Assembly (NCBI GenBank): GCA_029257065.1
Contig: JARIDA010000009.1
Coordinates: 1 to 47,556 of the forward strand
Direction: 5' to 3'
Origin: Tissierellaceae bacterium
Lineage (GTDB): Bacteria; Bacillota; Clostridia; Tissierellales; Tissierellaceae
DNA: 47,556 nt
Shown: in pieces, positions 40,347-47,556 of the stretch
Numbering within the stretch: the stretch's first letter is position 1
How the letters are laid out: every line of letters starts with the position of its first letter
Translations under genes and position numbers: made by a program
The notes under the pieces: model-generated
Database searches by the model: none
Told to the model about the DNA's origin: nothing
What the model saw: only the letters and a program-made list of their open reading frames with translations

Positions 40347-42968
40347 ATGGCTAATAAGTATGTATATAGTTTTGAAGAAGGTACAAAAGATATGAAAAAT
40401 CTTTTAGGAGGTAAGGGTGCAAATTTAGGAGAGATGACAAATATAGGTCTATCTGTTCCTGCAGGATTCACTTTAACCACAGAGACATGCACTGAATTCT
40501 TTGAAAAAGATGAAAAACTATGGAGTGAATTATTAGATGAGATATACTTAAATATGGAGGAATTAGAAAGAAAAACGGGAAAGAAATTTTCAGATTCAGC
40601 CAATCCACTTTTAGTATCAGTTAGATCAGGAGCAGTAACATCAATGCCAGGAATGATGGATACTATACTTAATTTAGGATTAAATGATATATCAGTAAAG
40701 GGTTTAGCTAAGTTAACATCCAATGAAAAATTTGCCTACGATAGTTATAGAAGATTTATACAAATGTTTTCTGATGTGGCTATGAATATACCAAAAGTAA
40801 GATTTGATATGTTGCTTAATAGTATAAAACAAGAAAAGGGCACTGAATTAGATAAGGATTTACAGGCAGAAGATTTAAAGAGATTGGTTCAAGGATACAA
40901 GAAAATATACTTAGATGAAATGGGAGAAGAGTTTCCACAGGATCCAAAAGAACAATTGAAATTGTCTATTGAAGCAGTTTTCGCATCTTGGAATAATCCA
41001 AGAGCAATAGTATATAGAAAACTTAATGATATTCCAGATGAATTGGGAACGGCAGTGAATATTCAATCCATGGTATTTGGAAATATGGGAAAAACCTCTG
41101 GGACAGGAGTTGCTTTTACTAGAAATCCATCTAATGGAGAAAATCAGTTATATGGTGAATACTTAATAGATGCTCAGGGAGAAGATGTGGTTGCTGGAAT
41201 AAGAACTCCAGAAGAGATAAGTCATCTTAAAGATCAAATGCCTCAGGTTTATGAGGAGTTTTTAAAGAGCACAGAATTACTAGAAAAGCACTATAAAGAT
41301 ATGCAAGATATAGAATTTACAATAGAAAATGGGAAACTTTATTTTTTACAAACTAGAAATGGAAAGAGAACTGCTCAGGCTGGAATTAATATAGCAGTAG
41401 ATCTAGTAGAAGAAGGTTTATTAACTAGGGAAGAGGGAATAATGAGCATAAATCCAAATGATTTAAATCAGTTACTTCACCCTGCTTTTGATAAAAAGGA
41501 TTTAGAAAATGCAAAGAGAATAGCAAAGGGATTATCAGCATCTCCAGGAGCTTCAACGGGAAGAATTTATTTTAATTCAGAAGATCTTCTCTCAGCTAAG
41601 GGAAGAGGAGAAAAATGTATTCTAGTAAGACAAGAGACATCCCCAGAAGATATTGAAGGAATGATTTCTGCAGAGGGAATACTTACCTCAAGAGGAGGGA
41701 TGACCTCCCATGCAGCAGTTGTAGCAAGAGGTATGGGTAAATGTTGTATTGCTGGGTGTACAGAAATAAGAGTTGATGAAGCAGAAAAAATTATTATAGC
41801 TGAAGGAAAAACCTATAAAGAAGGAGATGTAATTTCTTTAGACGGTGAGACGGGAATTGTCTATTCTGGAGAAATTAAAAAGGCACAACCAGAATTAGGA
41901 GAAAAATTTCAAAAGTTTATGACTTGGGTAGATGAGATAAAAGAATTGGGAATAAGAACAAATGCAGATACTCCAAAAGAACTTCTTCAAGCAGTAGAAT
42001 TTGGAGCAGAAGGAGTAGGTCTTTGTAGAACTGAGCATATGTTTTTCAACTTGGAAAGATTGCCAGCTGTAAGAAAGATGATACTTGCTAAAGATTTTGT
42101 AGAAAGACAGGAAGCATTAAAAGAGTTGTTATCTGTTCAAAGAGAAGATTTTCATGAGCTTTTTAAAGCTGTTGGAGATAAACCAATTACAATAAGGCTT
42201 TTAGATCCTCCACTACACGAATTTCTACCTCATAGTGATGAAGATAGAATTAATACTTCAACACTTATGAAGATAGACTTAAAAGAACTTGAAAGTAGAA
42301 TAGAATCACTTTCAGAGGTAAATCCCATGTTAGGACATAGAGGATGTAGATTGGCAGTGACTTATCCTGAAATCTATAGAATGCAGGCAAGAGCCATAGT
42401 GGAAGCAGCATTGGATGTAAAAGCGGAAGCTGAAAATCTAAATGCACCAGAGATAATGATTCCATTAGTATCTCATATAAAAGAATTAGAATATGTAAAA
42501 GGACAAGTTGTAGAGGAAATAGAAGCTGTGTTTAGAGAGAGAAATGAAAGAATAAAATACATTATAGGAACTATGATTGAAGTTCCAAGAGCAGCTTTAA
42601 CAGCTGATGAAATAGCAAGAGAAGCAGAATTTTTTAGCTTTGGTACAAATGACTTGACTCAAATGGGATTCGGATTCTCAAGAGATGATTCAGGGAAATT
42701 TCTAAGTGAATATATGGATAAAAAAATATTAGACTATGATCCTTTCCAAAGAATTGATCAAAAGGGAATAGGTAAATTAATGGAGATAGCAGTTGATTTA
42801 GGGAAAGAGACAAGACCAGATATACAATTAGGAATATGTGGAGAGCATGGTGGAGAGCCAACATCTGTTGAATTCTGTCACAAATTAGGACTTCATTATG
42901 TCTCTTGTTCACCTTATAGAGTGCCAATAGCTAGATTAGCTGCGGCACAGGCAGTAATAGTTAATTAA
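40347..42968 (+). CDS. ppdK: Pyruvate, phosphate dikinase
   Basis: An 873-residue enzyme interconverting pyruvate, ATP and Pi with PEP, AMP and PPi; in fermenters it often runs in the ATP-saving glycolytic direction. The N-terminal nucleotide-binding domain includes LGGKGANLGEMT and VSVRSGAVTSMPGMMDT; the swivelling phosphohistidine domain has GGMTSHAAVVARGMGK; the C-terminal PEP-binding barrel contains GLCRTEHMF, FGTNDLTQM and GICGEHGGEP with the catalytic Cys. The length is standard. GGGGGA precedes the ATG. It is co-transcribed with its regulator. Confidence 0.97.
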   Translation: MANKYVYSFEEGTKDMKNLLGGKGANLGEMTNIGLSVPAGFTLTTETCTEFFEKDEKLWSELLDEIYLNMEELERKTGKKFSDSANPLLVSVRSGAVTSMPGMMDTILNLGLNDISVKGLAKLTSNEKFAYDSYRRFIQMFSDVAMNIPKVRFDMLLNSIKQEKGTELDKDLQAEDLKRLVQGYKKIYLDEMGEEFPQDPKEQLKLSIEAVFASWNNPRAIVYRKLNDIPDELGTAVNIQSMVFGNMGKTSGTGVAFTRNPSNGENQLYGEYLIDAQGEDVVAGIRTPEEISHLKDQMPQVYEEFLKSTELLEKHYKDMQDIEFTIENGKLYFLQTRNGKRTAQAGINIAVDLVEEGLLTREEGIMSINPNDLNQLLHPAFDKKDLENAKRIAKGLSASPGASTGRIYFNSEDLLSAKGRGEKCILVRQETSPEDIEGMISAEGILTSRGGMTSHAAVVARGMGKCCIAGCTEIRVDEAEKIIIAEGKTYKEGDVISLDGETGIVYSGEIKKAQPELGEKFQKFMTWVDEIKELGIRTNADTPKELLQAVEFGAEGVGLCRTEHMFFNLERLPAVRKMILAKDFVERQEALKELLSVQREDFHELFKAVGDKPITIRLLDPPLHEFLPHSDEDRINTSTLMKIDLKELESRIESLSEVNPMLGHRGCRLAVTYPEIYRMQARAIVEAALDVKAEAENLNAPEIMIPLVSHIKELEYVKGQVVEEIEAVFRERNERIKYIIGTMIEVPRAALTADEIAREAEFFSFGTNDLTQMGFGFSRDDSGKFLSEYMDKKILDYDPFQRIDQKGIGKLMEIAVDLGKETRPDIQLGICGEHGGEPTSVEFCHKLGLHYVSCSPYRVPIARLAAAQAVIVN

Positions 42969-42990
42969 AAGAGAATTTAAGATAAGTTAA

Positions 42991-43020
42991 AAAAGATACT
43001 TCGAAAGAAGTATCTTTTTT
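42991..43020 (+). terminator. Intrinsic terminator of ppdK
   Basis: AAAAGATACTTC, loop GAAA, GAAGTATCTTTT (43007-43018), then T residues. Confidence 0.9.
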
Positions 43021-43044
43021 AGTTTGTTGTAAAATATATATAAA

Positions 43045-43128
43045 TAAATACTTAGCATAAATAAAGAGAGATATATGATAACATATAGGCATAGGATTAA
43101 TAAAATGATTTTTATTATTAAGTATTTA
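43045..43128. repeat. 10-bp inverted repeat upstream of the Tro-type operon
   Basis: TAAATACTTA (43045-43054) is repeated in reverse complement as TAAGTATTTA (43119-43128), 64 bases apart. The surrounding 200-base gap holds no gene. The arms are AT-rich, so chance is possible; paired regulator sites for a metal repressor are an alternative. Confidence 0.4.
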
Positions 43129-43217
43129 AGTCATGTTAAATTACCTGGAAATGGATATAAAACTTAGATTTGGGTAATATATATAGATAGAACAATATAA
43201 AATAGGAGTGATTGTAA

Positions 43218-44153
43218 ATGAAAAAGAAAAGTTTGTTACTAGTAAGTCTATTGATATTAGGACTATTAGTTACATCATGTGGGTCGGATGGGGATAAGGA
43301 TTTATCTGATTCAGGAAAATATAATGTGGTTACAACAACAACATTAGTAGGAGATTTAGTAAAAAACATAGGTCAAGACCATATAAATGTTAAAAGTCTT
43401 ATGGGACCTGGAGTAGACCCACATATGTATAATGCTAGTGCAGGAGATGTTTCACTAATGCATGAGGCAGATATGGTTATCTATAATGGTTTGAATTTAG
43501 AAGGAAAAATGGGAGAAGTATTTGAGAATTTAAGAAATAGAGATAAATTGATTCTGGCAATTGGTAATGAGATTGATAAAGCCGAACTATTAGAATGGCC
43601 AGAATATCCAGGAAATTATGACCCACATATTTGGTTTGATGTGGAAAACTGGAAAACAGCAGCTTTAGGAGTGACTGAAGTGCTTAAAGAATTAGATCCT
43701 GAAAATAGTGAGGACTTTGACAGAAATTTAGAAGCACATTTGGCAGAATTGGATGAATTAATTCAATATATAGAGGATAGAAAAGAAGAATTACCAGAAG
43801 AAAAAAGAGTATTGGTAACAGCACATGATGCTTTTAACTATTTTGGAAATGCATATGGATTTAAAGTTAAAGGTTTACAAGGAATCAACACTAGTACGGA
43901 GGCAGCTACTTCAGATGTAAGAAATCTAGCTAATTATATAGTTGAAAATGAAATAAAAGCTATATTTATAGAATCTTCAGTGCCAAGAAAAAGCATAGAG
44001 GCTTTACAAGAAGCAGTTAAAGCCCAAGGATTTCATGTGGAAATCGGGGGAGAACTATATTCTGACTCTACAGGTGATGTGGGAACTCCAGCAGAGACTT
44101 ATATAGGTACATTCAAGGAAAATATAGATACTATTGTAGATGCGTTAAAGTAA
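43218..44153 (+). CDS. Metal ABC transporter substrate-binding lipoprotein (TroA/ZnuA-like)
   Basis: A 311-residue cluster A-I binding protein for Zn or Mn. Lipobox LVTSC with acceptor C21. The four metal ligands appear as H69 (DPHMYNAS), H137 (DPHIWFD), H203 (TAHDAFNYFG) and D283 (LYSDS). This His3-Asp set is that of TroA and of many Zn binders; Mn-specific PsaA types carry Glu at the third place. Zinc, manganese or both are possible. AGGAG precedes the ATG. The gene heads the operon, ahead of the PilZ gene. Confidence 0.93.
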   Translation: MKKKSLLLVSLLILGLLVTSCGSDGDKDLSDSGKYNVVTTTTLVGDLVKNIGQDHINVKSLMGPGVDPHMYNASAGDVSLMHEADMVIYNGLNLEGKMGEVFENLRNRDKLILAIGNEIDKAELLEWPEYPGNYDPHIWFDVENWKTAALGVTEVLKELDPENSEDFDRNLEAHLAELDELIQYIEDRKEELPEEKRVLVTAHDAFNYFGNAYGFKVKGLQGINTSTEAATSDVRNLANYIVENEIKAIFIESSVPRKSIEALQEAVKAQGFHVEIGGELYSDSTGDVGTPAETYIGTFKENIDTIVDALK

Positions 44154-44192
44154 TGATTTATAAAAGCAAATTAAAATATTAGGGGTGTGATT

Positions 44193-44861
44193 ATGTTTAA
44201 TTTAGGGCGTCTATTTGAAAACAAAAGTTCTGAAGATATAAAAGGGATTAAAATAACTGATATTCCTGATTTGTATAAAACCAAAAGATTGAAACTGGAA
44301 ATTATAAGACAGGATAAGACTATGAGTTTCAATGTCCAAATTAGAGATATGGACAAGAAAAAGAACCAATTACATCTCTCCTGTCAGTATATTCAAAGAG
44401 ATGAATTTGAAATACAAAAGGGAGACAGAATTAAATTAATTCATAAATATTATAGAGGAATATTGGAATGGGAATGTTCCAAGGTGGAAAAATATAAATT
44501 GGAATACCTGGACATATTAGTAGTAGAGCAAAAAAAAAATATGAAGAGAGTTAATCAAAGAGAATTTTTTAGGATAAATTTAAGATTAAATTTTAAATAT
44601 GAGCATGATGATAAAAGAATAAATGGAGAATTAGAGGATATAAGTTATACTGGTATGAAATTTAACACAAAACAAGAGCATGAAATAGGAGTTATATTAA
44701 AAGTATATATTGGAGATTTAATTGAACAGATAGAAATAGTTAGAAGTATTGGAAAAAATGATTATGATAAATTTGTTTATGGTGCAAAATTCAGCAACCC
44801 TAATGAGAAAATAGAAAAATATGTTAATAAAAAACAATTAGATGTATTGGGTAAAAAATAG
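44193..44861 (+). CDS. PilZ-domain (YcgR-like) c-di-GMP-binding protein
   Basis: A 222-residue cytoplasmic protein. The N-terminal part (about 20-115) resembles the YcgR-N/PilZN beta-barrel, and the C-terminal PilZ domain (about 120-215) has both c-di-GMP motifs intact: RxxxR as R123-EFF-R127 and DxSxxG as D149-S151-G154. It should be a c-di-GMP receptor, usually tied to motility or surface life. Here it is placed between the binding protein and the ATPase of a metal importer, 39 bases after the first and 34 before the second. AGGGGTG serves the ATG at 44193. Confidence 0.9.
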   Translation: MFNLGRLFENKSSEDIKGIKITDIPDLYKTKRLKLEIIRQDKTMSFNVQIRDMDKKKNQLHLSCQYIQRDEFEIQKGDRIKLIHKYYRGILEWECSKVEKYKLEYLDILVVEQKKNMKRVNQREFFRINLRLNFKYEHDDKRINGELEDISYTGMKFNTKQEHEIGVILKVYIGDLIEQIEIVRSIGKNDYDKFVYGAKFSNPNEKIEKYVNKKQLDVLGKK

Positions 44862-44895
44862 ATAGATCTGCTTTAAAATAGGAGGCATTATAAAT

Positions 44896-45642
44896 ATGGA
44901 GACAGAAAAGGAATTAGATATTGTAGTGGAAGTAGAAGATATGACAGTGGCGTATGATGTTAAACCAGTTTTATGGGATATTGACTTGGATATTCCAAAA
45001 GGTGTCTTAATGGCTATTGTAGGACCTAATGGAGCAGGAAAATCAACCTTGATAAAGGCCATGCTAGATTTAATTAAACCAGTATCGGGAAAGGTCTTGT
45101 TTAATGGAGAATCCTATAAATCGCAAAGAAGATATATAGGATATGTTCCACAGTCAGAAAGTGTGGATTGGGATTTTCCAGCCAGTGTATTAGATGTGGT
45201 TATGATGGGAACTTATGGTGAATTAGGTCTTTTTAAAAGACCAGGGGATGAACAGAAAAAAAGATCTATTGAAGCCCTTGAAAAAGTAGGTATGGAAGAA
45301 TTTGCTAGCAGACAGATATCAGAACTATCTGGTGGACAGCAACAGAGAATTTTCTTGGCAAGAGCACTGGTTCAAGAGTCGGATATATATTTTATGGACG
45401 AACCATTTAAAGGTGTGGATGCTAAAACAGAAGTTGCCATAATAGAACTTTTAAAGGAATTAAAAAATCAAGGAAAGACACTAATAGTTGTTCATCACGA
45501 TTTACAAACAGTAGAGGAGTATTTTGATTGGGTGGTTCTATTAAATACACAATTAATAGCAGCTGGTCCAGTTAAAACTACATTTACAGATGAAAATTTA
45601 AATAAAACCTATAGAAGTGTAGGTCAAATATTAAAAAGGTAG
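44896..45642 (+). CDS. Metal ABC transporter ATP-binding protein (TroB/ZnuC-like)
   Basis: A 248-residue ATPase of the metal importer. Walker [10 protein letters not shown] is near 41, the Q-loop region is [13 protein letters not shown] (the VDWDFP stretch is typical of Mn/Zn/Fe chelate-type importers), signature LSGGQQQR, Walker [12 protein letters not shown] and switch His in VVHHDL. AGGAGG precedes the ATG. It runs directly into the permease gene. Confidence 0.95.
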   Translation: METEKELDIVVEVEDMTVAYDVKPVLWDIDLDIPKGVLMAIVGPNGAGKSTLIKAMLDLIKPVSGKVLFNGESYKSQRRYIGYVPQSESVDWDFPASVLDVVMMGTYGELGLFKRPGDEQKKRSIEALEKVGMEEFASRQISELSGGQQQRIFLARALVQESDIYFMDEPFKGVDAKTEVAIIELLKELKNQGKTLIVVHHDLQTVEEYFDWVVLLNTQLIAAGPVKTTFTDENLNKTYRSVGQILKR

Positions 45643-45651
45643 GTGAAAATT

Positions 45652-46785
45652 TTGAATTTAATAAACTCCGTATTGTCAGATTATACATTACAAATAGTTG
45701 CAATGGGCTCAGCAATATTAGGAATTATTTCTGGTGTAATTGGAAGTTTTGCTGTAATTAGAAAAGAAAGTTTATTGGGAGACGCTGTATCTCATGCAGC
45801 TTTACCAGGAATAGCAATAACTTTTCTAATAACTCAAACTAAAAATACAGAAGTTTTATTGTTAGGAGCATTGATTTCGGGATTAATAGCTACTTTAATA
45901 ATAATTTTAATAGATAGGCATTCTAGAGTGAAATATGACAGTGCATTAGCCCTTATATTATCAGTGTTTTTTGGATTTGGTATGGTGCTTTTAACCTATA
46001 TACAAAAACTACCTAATGCAAATCAAGCAGGATTAGAGAGTTTTATATATGGACAGGCATCCACACTACTTAAAAGAGATGTTCAAGTTATGATGCTATT
46101 AGGAGTAGTTTTAATTGGACTAGTTGTATTATTTTGGAAAGAATTTAAATTAGTCTCCTTTGACTCTGATTATGCTGAGAGTTTAGGTTTCTCTTCTAGA
46201 AAGATAACCCTAATACTATCAACCATGATTGTAGCTTCAATCATAATAGGACTACAAACAGTTGGAGTAATTTTAATGAGTGCCATGTTAACAGCACCAG
46301 CTGTAGCAGCCAGACAGTGGACTGATAAATTATGGTTAATGGTGGTCTTAGCAGCAGTGTTTGGATCCTTATCGGGAATTATAGGAACTATATCCAGTTC
46401 AATTATTCCTAATTTACCTACAGGTCCAATGATTGTCCTAACTATAAGTTTTATAGTTATAGTTAGTTTAACATTAGCTCCAAACAGAGGGCTTGTGTGG
46501 AAATACTTTAAAGACAGAAGAAATCAAAAGGACATAAATGAGGATCGATTATTGAATAATTTATATCAATTGTATAAAAATCATGATAATGAATGGCATC
46601 CTCATGATATTTATACAATAAAGCCAGAAAAGATAAGAAGCAAGCAAGCACTTAATTATGCTAAGGATAGATTAGAATCATTAGAGAGAAAAGGATTGGT
46701 TCAGAAGGAATATTTTGACTGTTGGGCCATTACTGAAAAAGGTATAGATTATATGGAAAACTTTATTAGCAAGGGAGGGTTATAA
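45652..46785 (+). CDS. Metal ABC transporter permease with C-terminal winged-helix-like extension (TroC-like)
   Basis: A 377-residue protein. Residues about 1-285 form the multi-helix cluster-9 permease (GDAVSHAALPGIAI near 45; MSAMLTAPAVAARQW near 205). The last 90 residues are soluble and look like a winged helix (NNLYQLYKNHDNEWHPHDIYTIK, then an ALNYAKDRLESLERKGLV wing), as in TroC/MntC-type permeases that carry a DtxR-like tail. This may sense cytoplasmic metal and gate transport. The start is TTG at 45652 (AGGTG upstream); GTG at 45643 is an alternative adding three residues. Confidence 0.9.
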   Translation: MNLINSVLSDYTLQIVAMGSAILGIISGVIGSFAVIRKESLLGDAVSHAALPGIAITFLITQTKNTEVLLLGALISGLIATLIIILIDRHSRVKYDSALALILSVFFGFGMVLLTYIQKLPNANQAGLESFIYGQASTLLKRDVQVMMLLGVVLIGLVVLFWKEFKLVSFDSDYAESLGFSSRKITLILSTMIVASIIIGLQTVGVILMSAMLTAPAVAARQWTDKLWLMVVLAAVFGSLSGIIGTISSSIIPNLPTGPMIVLTISFIVIVSLTLAPNRGLVWKYFKDRRNQKDINEDRLLNNLYQLYKNHDNEWHPHDIYTIKPEKIRSKQALNYAKDRLESLERKGLVQKEYFDCWAITEKGIDYMENFISKGGL

Positions 46786-47556
46786 TGTCACCAAATGTAG
46801 AAATTCAACTTATAGGAATACTTGTAGCAATAGCTTGTTCTTTGCCAGGAGTATTTTTAATTCTGAGGAAAATGGCTATGATGACAGATTCAATAACTCA
46901 TACCATATTGTTGGGAATAGTAATAGCCTTCTTTATAACGGGAAGCTTAACATCTCCTTTCTTGGTAATAGGAGCAGCATTGATGGGTGTCTTTACAGTA
47001 ATATTAACAGAAATACTAAATAGTACAGGATTAGTATCAGAGGACTCAGCTATTGGTATAGTATTTCCCCTATTATTTAGTATAGCAATAATAATAATTT
47101 CCAGATATGCAGGTTCAATTGCACTGGATACAGATTCAGTTCTCTTAGGTCAAATTGAATTTGCTCCCTTTGATAGATTAGTAGTAAATGGAAAAGATAT
47201 TGGAGCAAAATCCGTATATTTAATGGGAACAATATTAGTTATGAATCTAATATATGTAATAATGTTTTTTAAAGAGTTAAAAATAGTTACATTTGACCCA
47301 GCTTTAGCAACAGTACTGGGAATATCTCCAGTATTAATTCATTATTCCCTAATGGGACTAGTATCAATAACAGCTGTTGGAGCCTTTGAAGCAGTAGGGT
47401 CAATACTTGTAATAGCATTTATGATAGGGCCTCCAGTAACTGCCTATTTACTAACTGATGATTTAAAAAAGATGATAGTAATATCTTCAATAATAGGTGG
47501 GCTAAATGGATTAATTGGATATAGATTTGCCCTTTATTATGATGTATCCATAGCAG
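46785..47556 (+). CDS. Second metal ABC transporter permease (TroD-like), cut by window end
   Basis: My translation from ATG at 46785 gives 257 residues before the edge. It shares the cluster-9 permease features: RKMAMMTDSITHTILLGIV near residue 29, conserved SEDSAIGIVFPLLFS near 85, FDPALATVLGIS near 170 and VGAFEAVGSILVIAFMIGPP near 195. Its ATG overlaps the stop of the first permease (TAATG). Two permeases, one ATPase and one binding protein form a TroABCD-type transporter; a metal-dependent repressor gene could follow outside the window. Confidence 0.93.
   Translation, partial: MSPNVEIQLIGILVAIACSLPGVFLILRKMAMMTDSITHTILLGIVIAFFITGSLTSPFLVIGAALMGVFTVILTEILNSTGLVSEDSAIGIVFPLLFSIAIIIISRYAGSIALDTDSVLLGQIEFAPFDRLVVNGKDIGAKSVYLMGTILVMNLIYVIMFFKELKIVTFDPALATVLGISPVLIHYSLMGLVSITAVGAFEAVGSILVIAFMIGPPVTAYLLTDDLKKMIVISSIIGGLNGLIGYRFALYYDVSIA

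Noticed and set aside
43021-43217. Metal-repressor (MntR, Zur or Fur) box upstream of the Tro-type operon
   Set aside because: No convincing match to the usual palindromes; only AT-rich inverted repeats of uncertain meaning were found.
1-47556. CRISPR array, prophage, transposase, integrase, toxin-antitoxin or restriction system
   Set aside because: No regularly spaced repeats and no proteins of these kinds were seen; the window reads as stable chromosomal housekeeping and transport genes.

Overview
The window is a chromosomal segment of a low-GC, AT-rich, anaerobic Firmicute. The organism is probably in the Clostridia/Tissierellia range, but that placement is inferred from gene content and base composition, not from a marker gene. 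Supporting signs are strong AGGAGG-type ribosome binding sites, frequent GTG/TTG starts, many short hairpin-plus-T-run terminators, lipoproteins in place of free periplasmic proteins, and a fermentative gene set: butyrate kinase, PPi-type pyruvate phosphate dikinase with its regulator, a ferredoxin-like aldo/keto reductase and CoA-disulfide reductase. No phage, IS transposase, CRISPR, rRNA or tRNA was seen. Both ends cut through a gene.

Layout. 1-3.4 kb: a NitT/TauT-like ABC importer on the minus strand (binding lipoprotein, permease, ATPase), split by a plus-strand aldo/keto reductase. 3.4-3.8 kb: a gap with a nested inverted repeat. 3.8-5.1 kb: a lipoprotein, a PhnA-type zinc-ribbon protein and a small membrane protein. 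5.1-8.7 kb: a cobalamin riboswitch followed by two hairpin terminators, a His/acid-rich lipoprotein, CbiM, CbiQ, CbiO and a NikL-like anchored protein; together these look like a cobalt ECF transporter without CbiN. 8.7-12.9 kb: a VanZ-RDD-acetyltransferase fusion, a methyltransferase and a secreted multidomain protein. 12.9-15.7 kb: CcdA, a TlpA-like thioredoxin and a MATE pump behind a leader hairpin. 15.7-18.7 kb, minus strand: butyrate kinase, an HdeD-like protein and YchF. 18.8-23.8 kb: an AI-2E family permease, CoA-disulfide reductase-rhodanese, a TtcA-like ATPase and a DEAD-box helicase.

23.8-28 kb: a response regulator, histidine kinase and metallo-hydrolase run leftward, divergent from an HtrA protease. 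Three ACATAA direct repeats lie between the divergent promoters, so this looks like a CssRS/HtrA-type envelope-stress circuit. 28-31 kb: an unrecognised polytopic membrane protein, PurC, MsrB and a Cys-rich Crp/Fnr regulator. 31-33.5 kb, minus strand: an ABC-F ATPase and a D,D-carboxypeptidase. 33.7-37.9 kb: an asymmetric heterodimeric ABC exporter and a DJ-1/PfpI protein. 37.9-39 kb: CobT on the minus strand. 39.1-43 kb: a DUF896 protein, then the pyruvate phosphate dikinase regulator and PpdK. 43.2 kb to the end: a TroABCD-type Zn/Mn ABC transporter operon carrying a PilZ (c-di-GMP receptor) gene between its binding-protein and ATPase genes.

Common themes are metal and B12 economy (cobalt uptake, CobT, Tro-type uptake), envelope and redox homeostasis (HtrA, CcdA/TlpA, MsrB, CoA-disulfide reductase) and pyruvate/PEP/butyrate fermentation. 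Most genes are ordinary. The less usual parts are the riboswitch-controlled cobalt lipoprotein, PilZ inside a metal-uptake operon, the three-domain fusion, the phased repeats at htrA, and the leader hairpin of the MATE gene.
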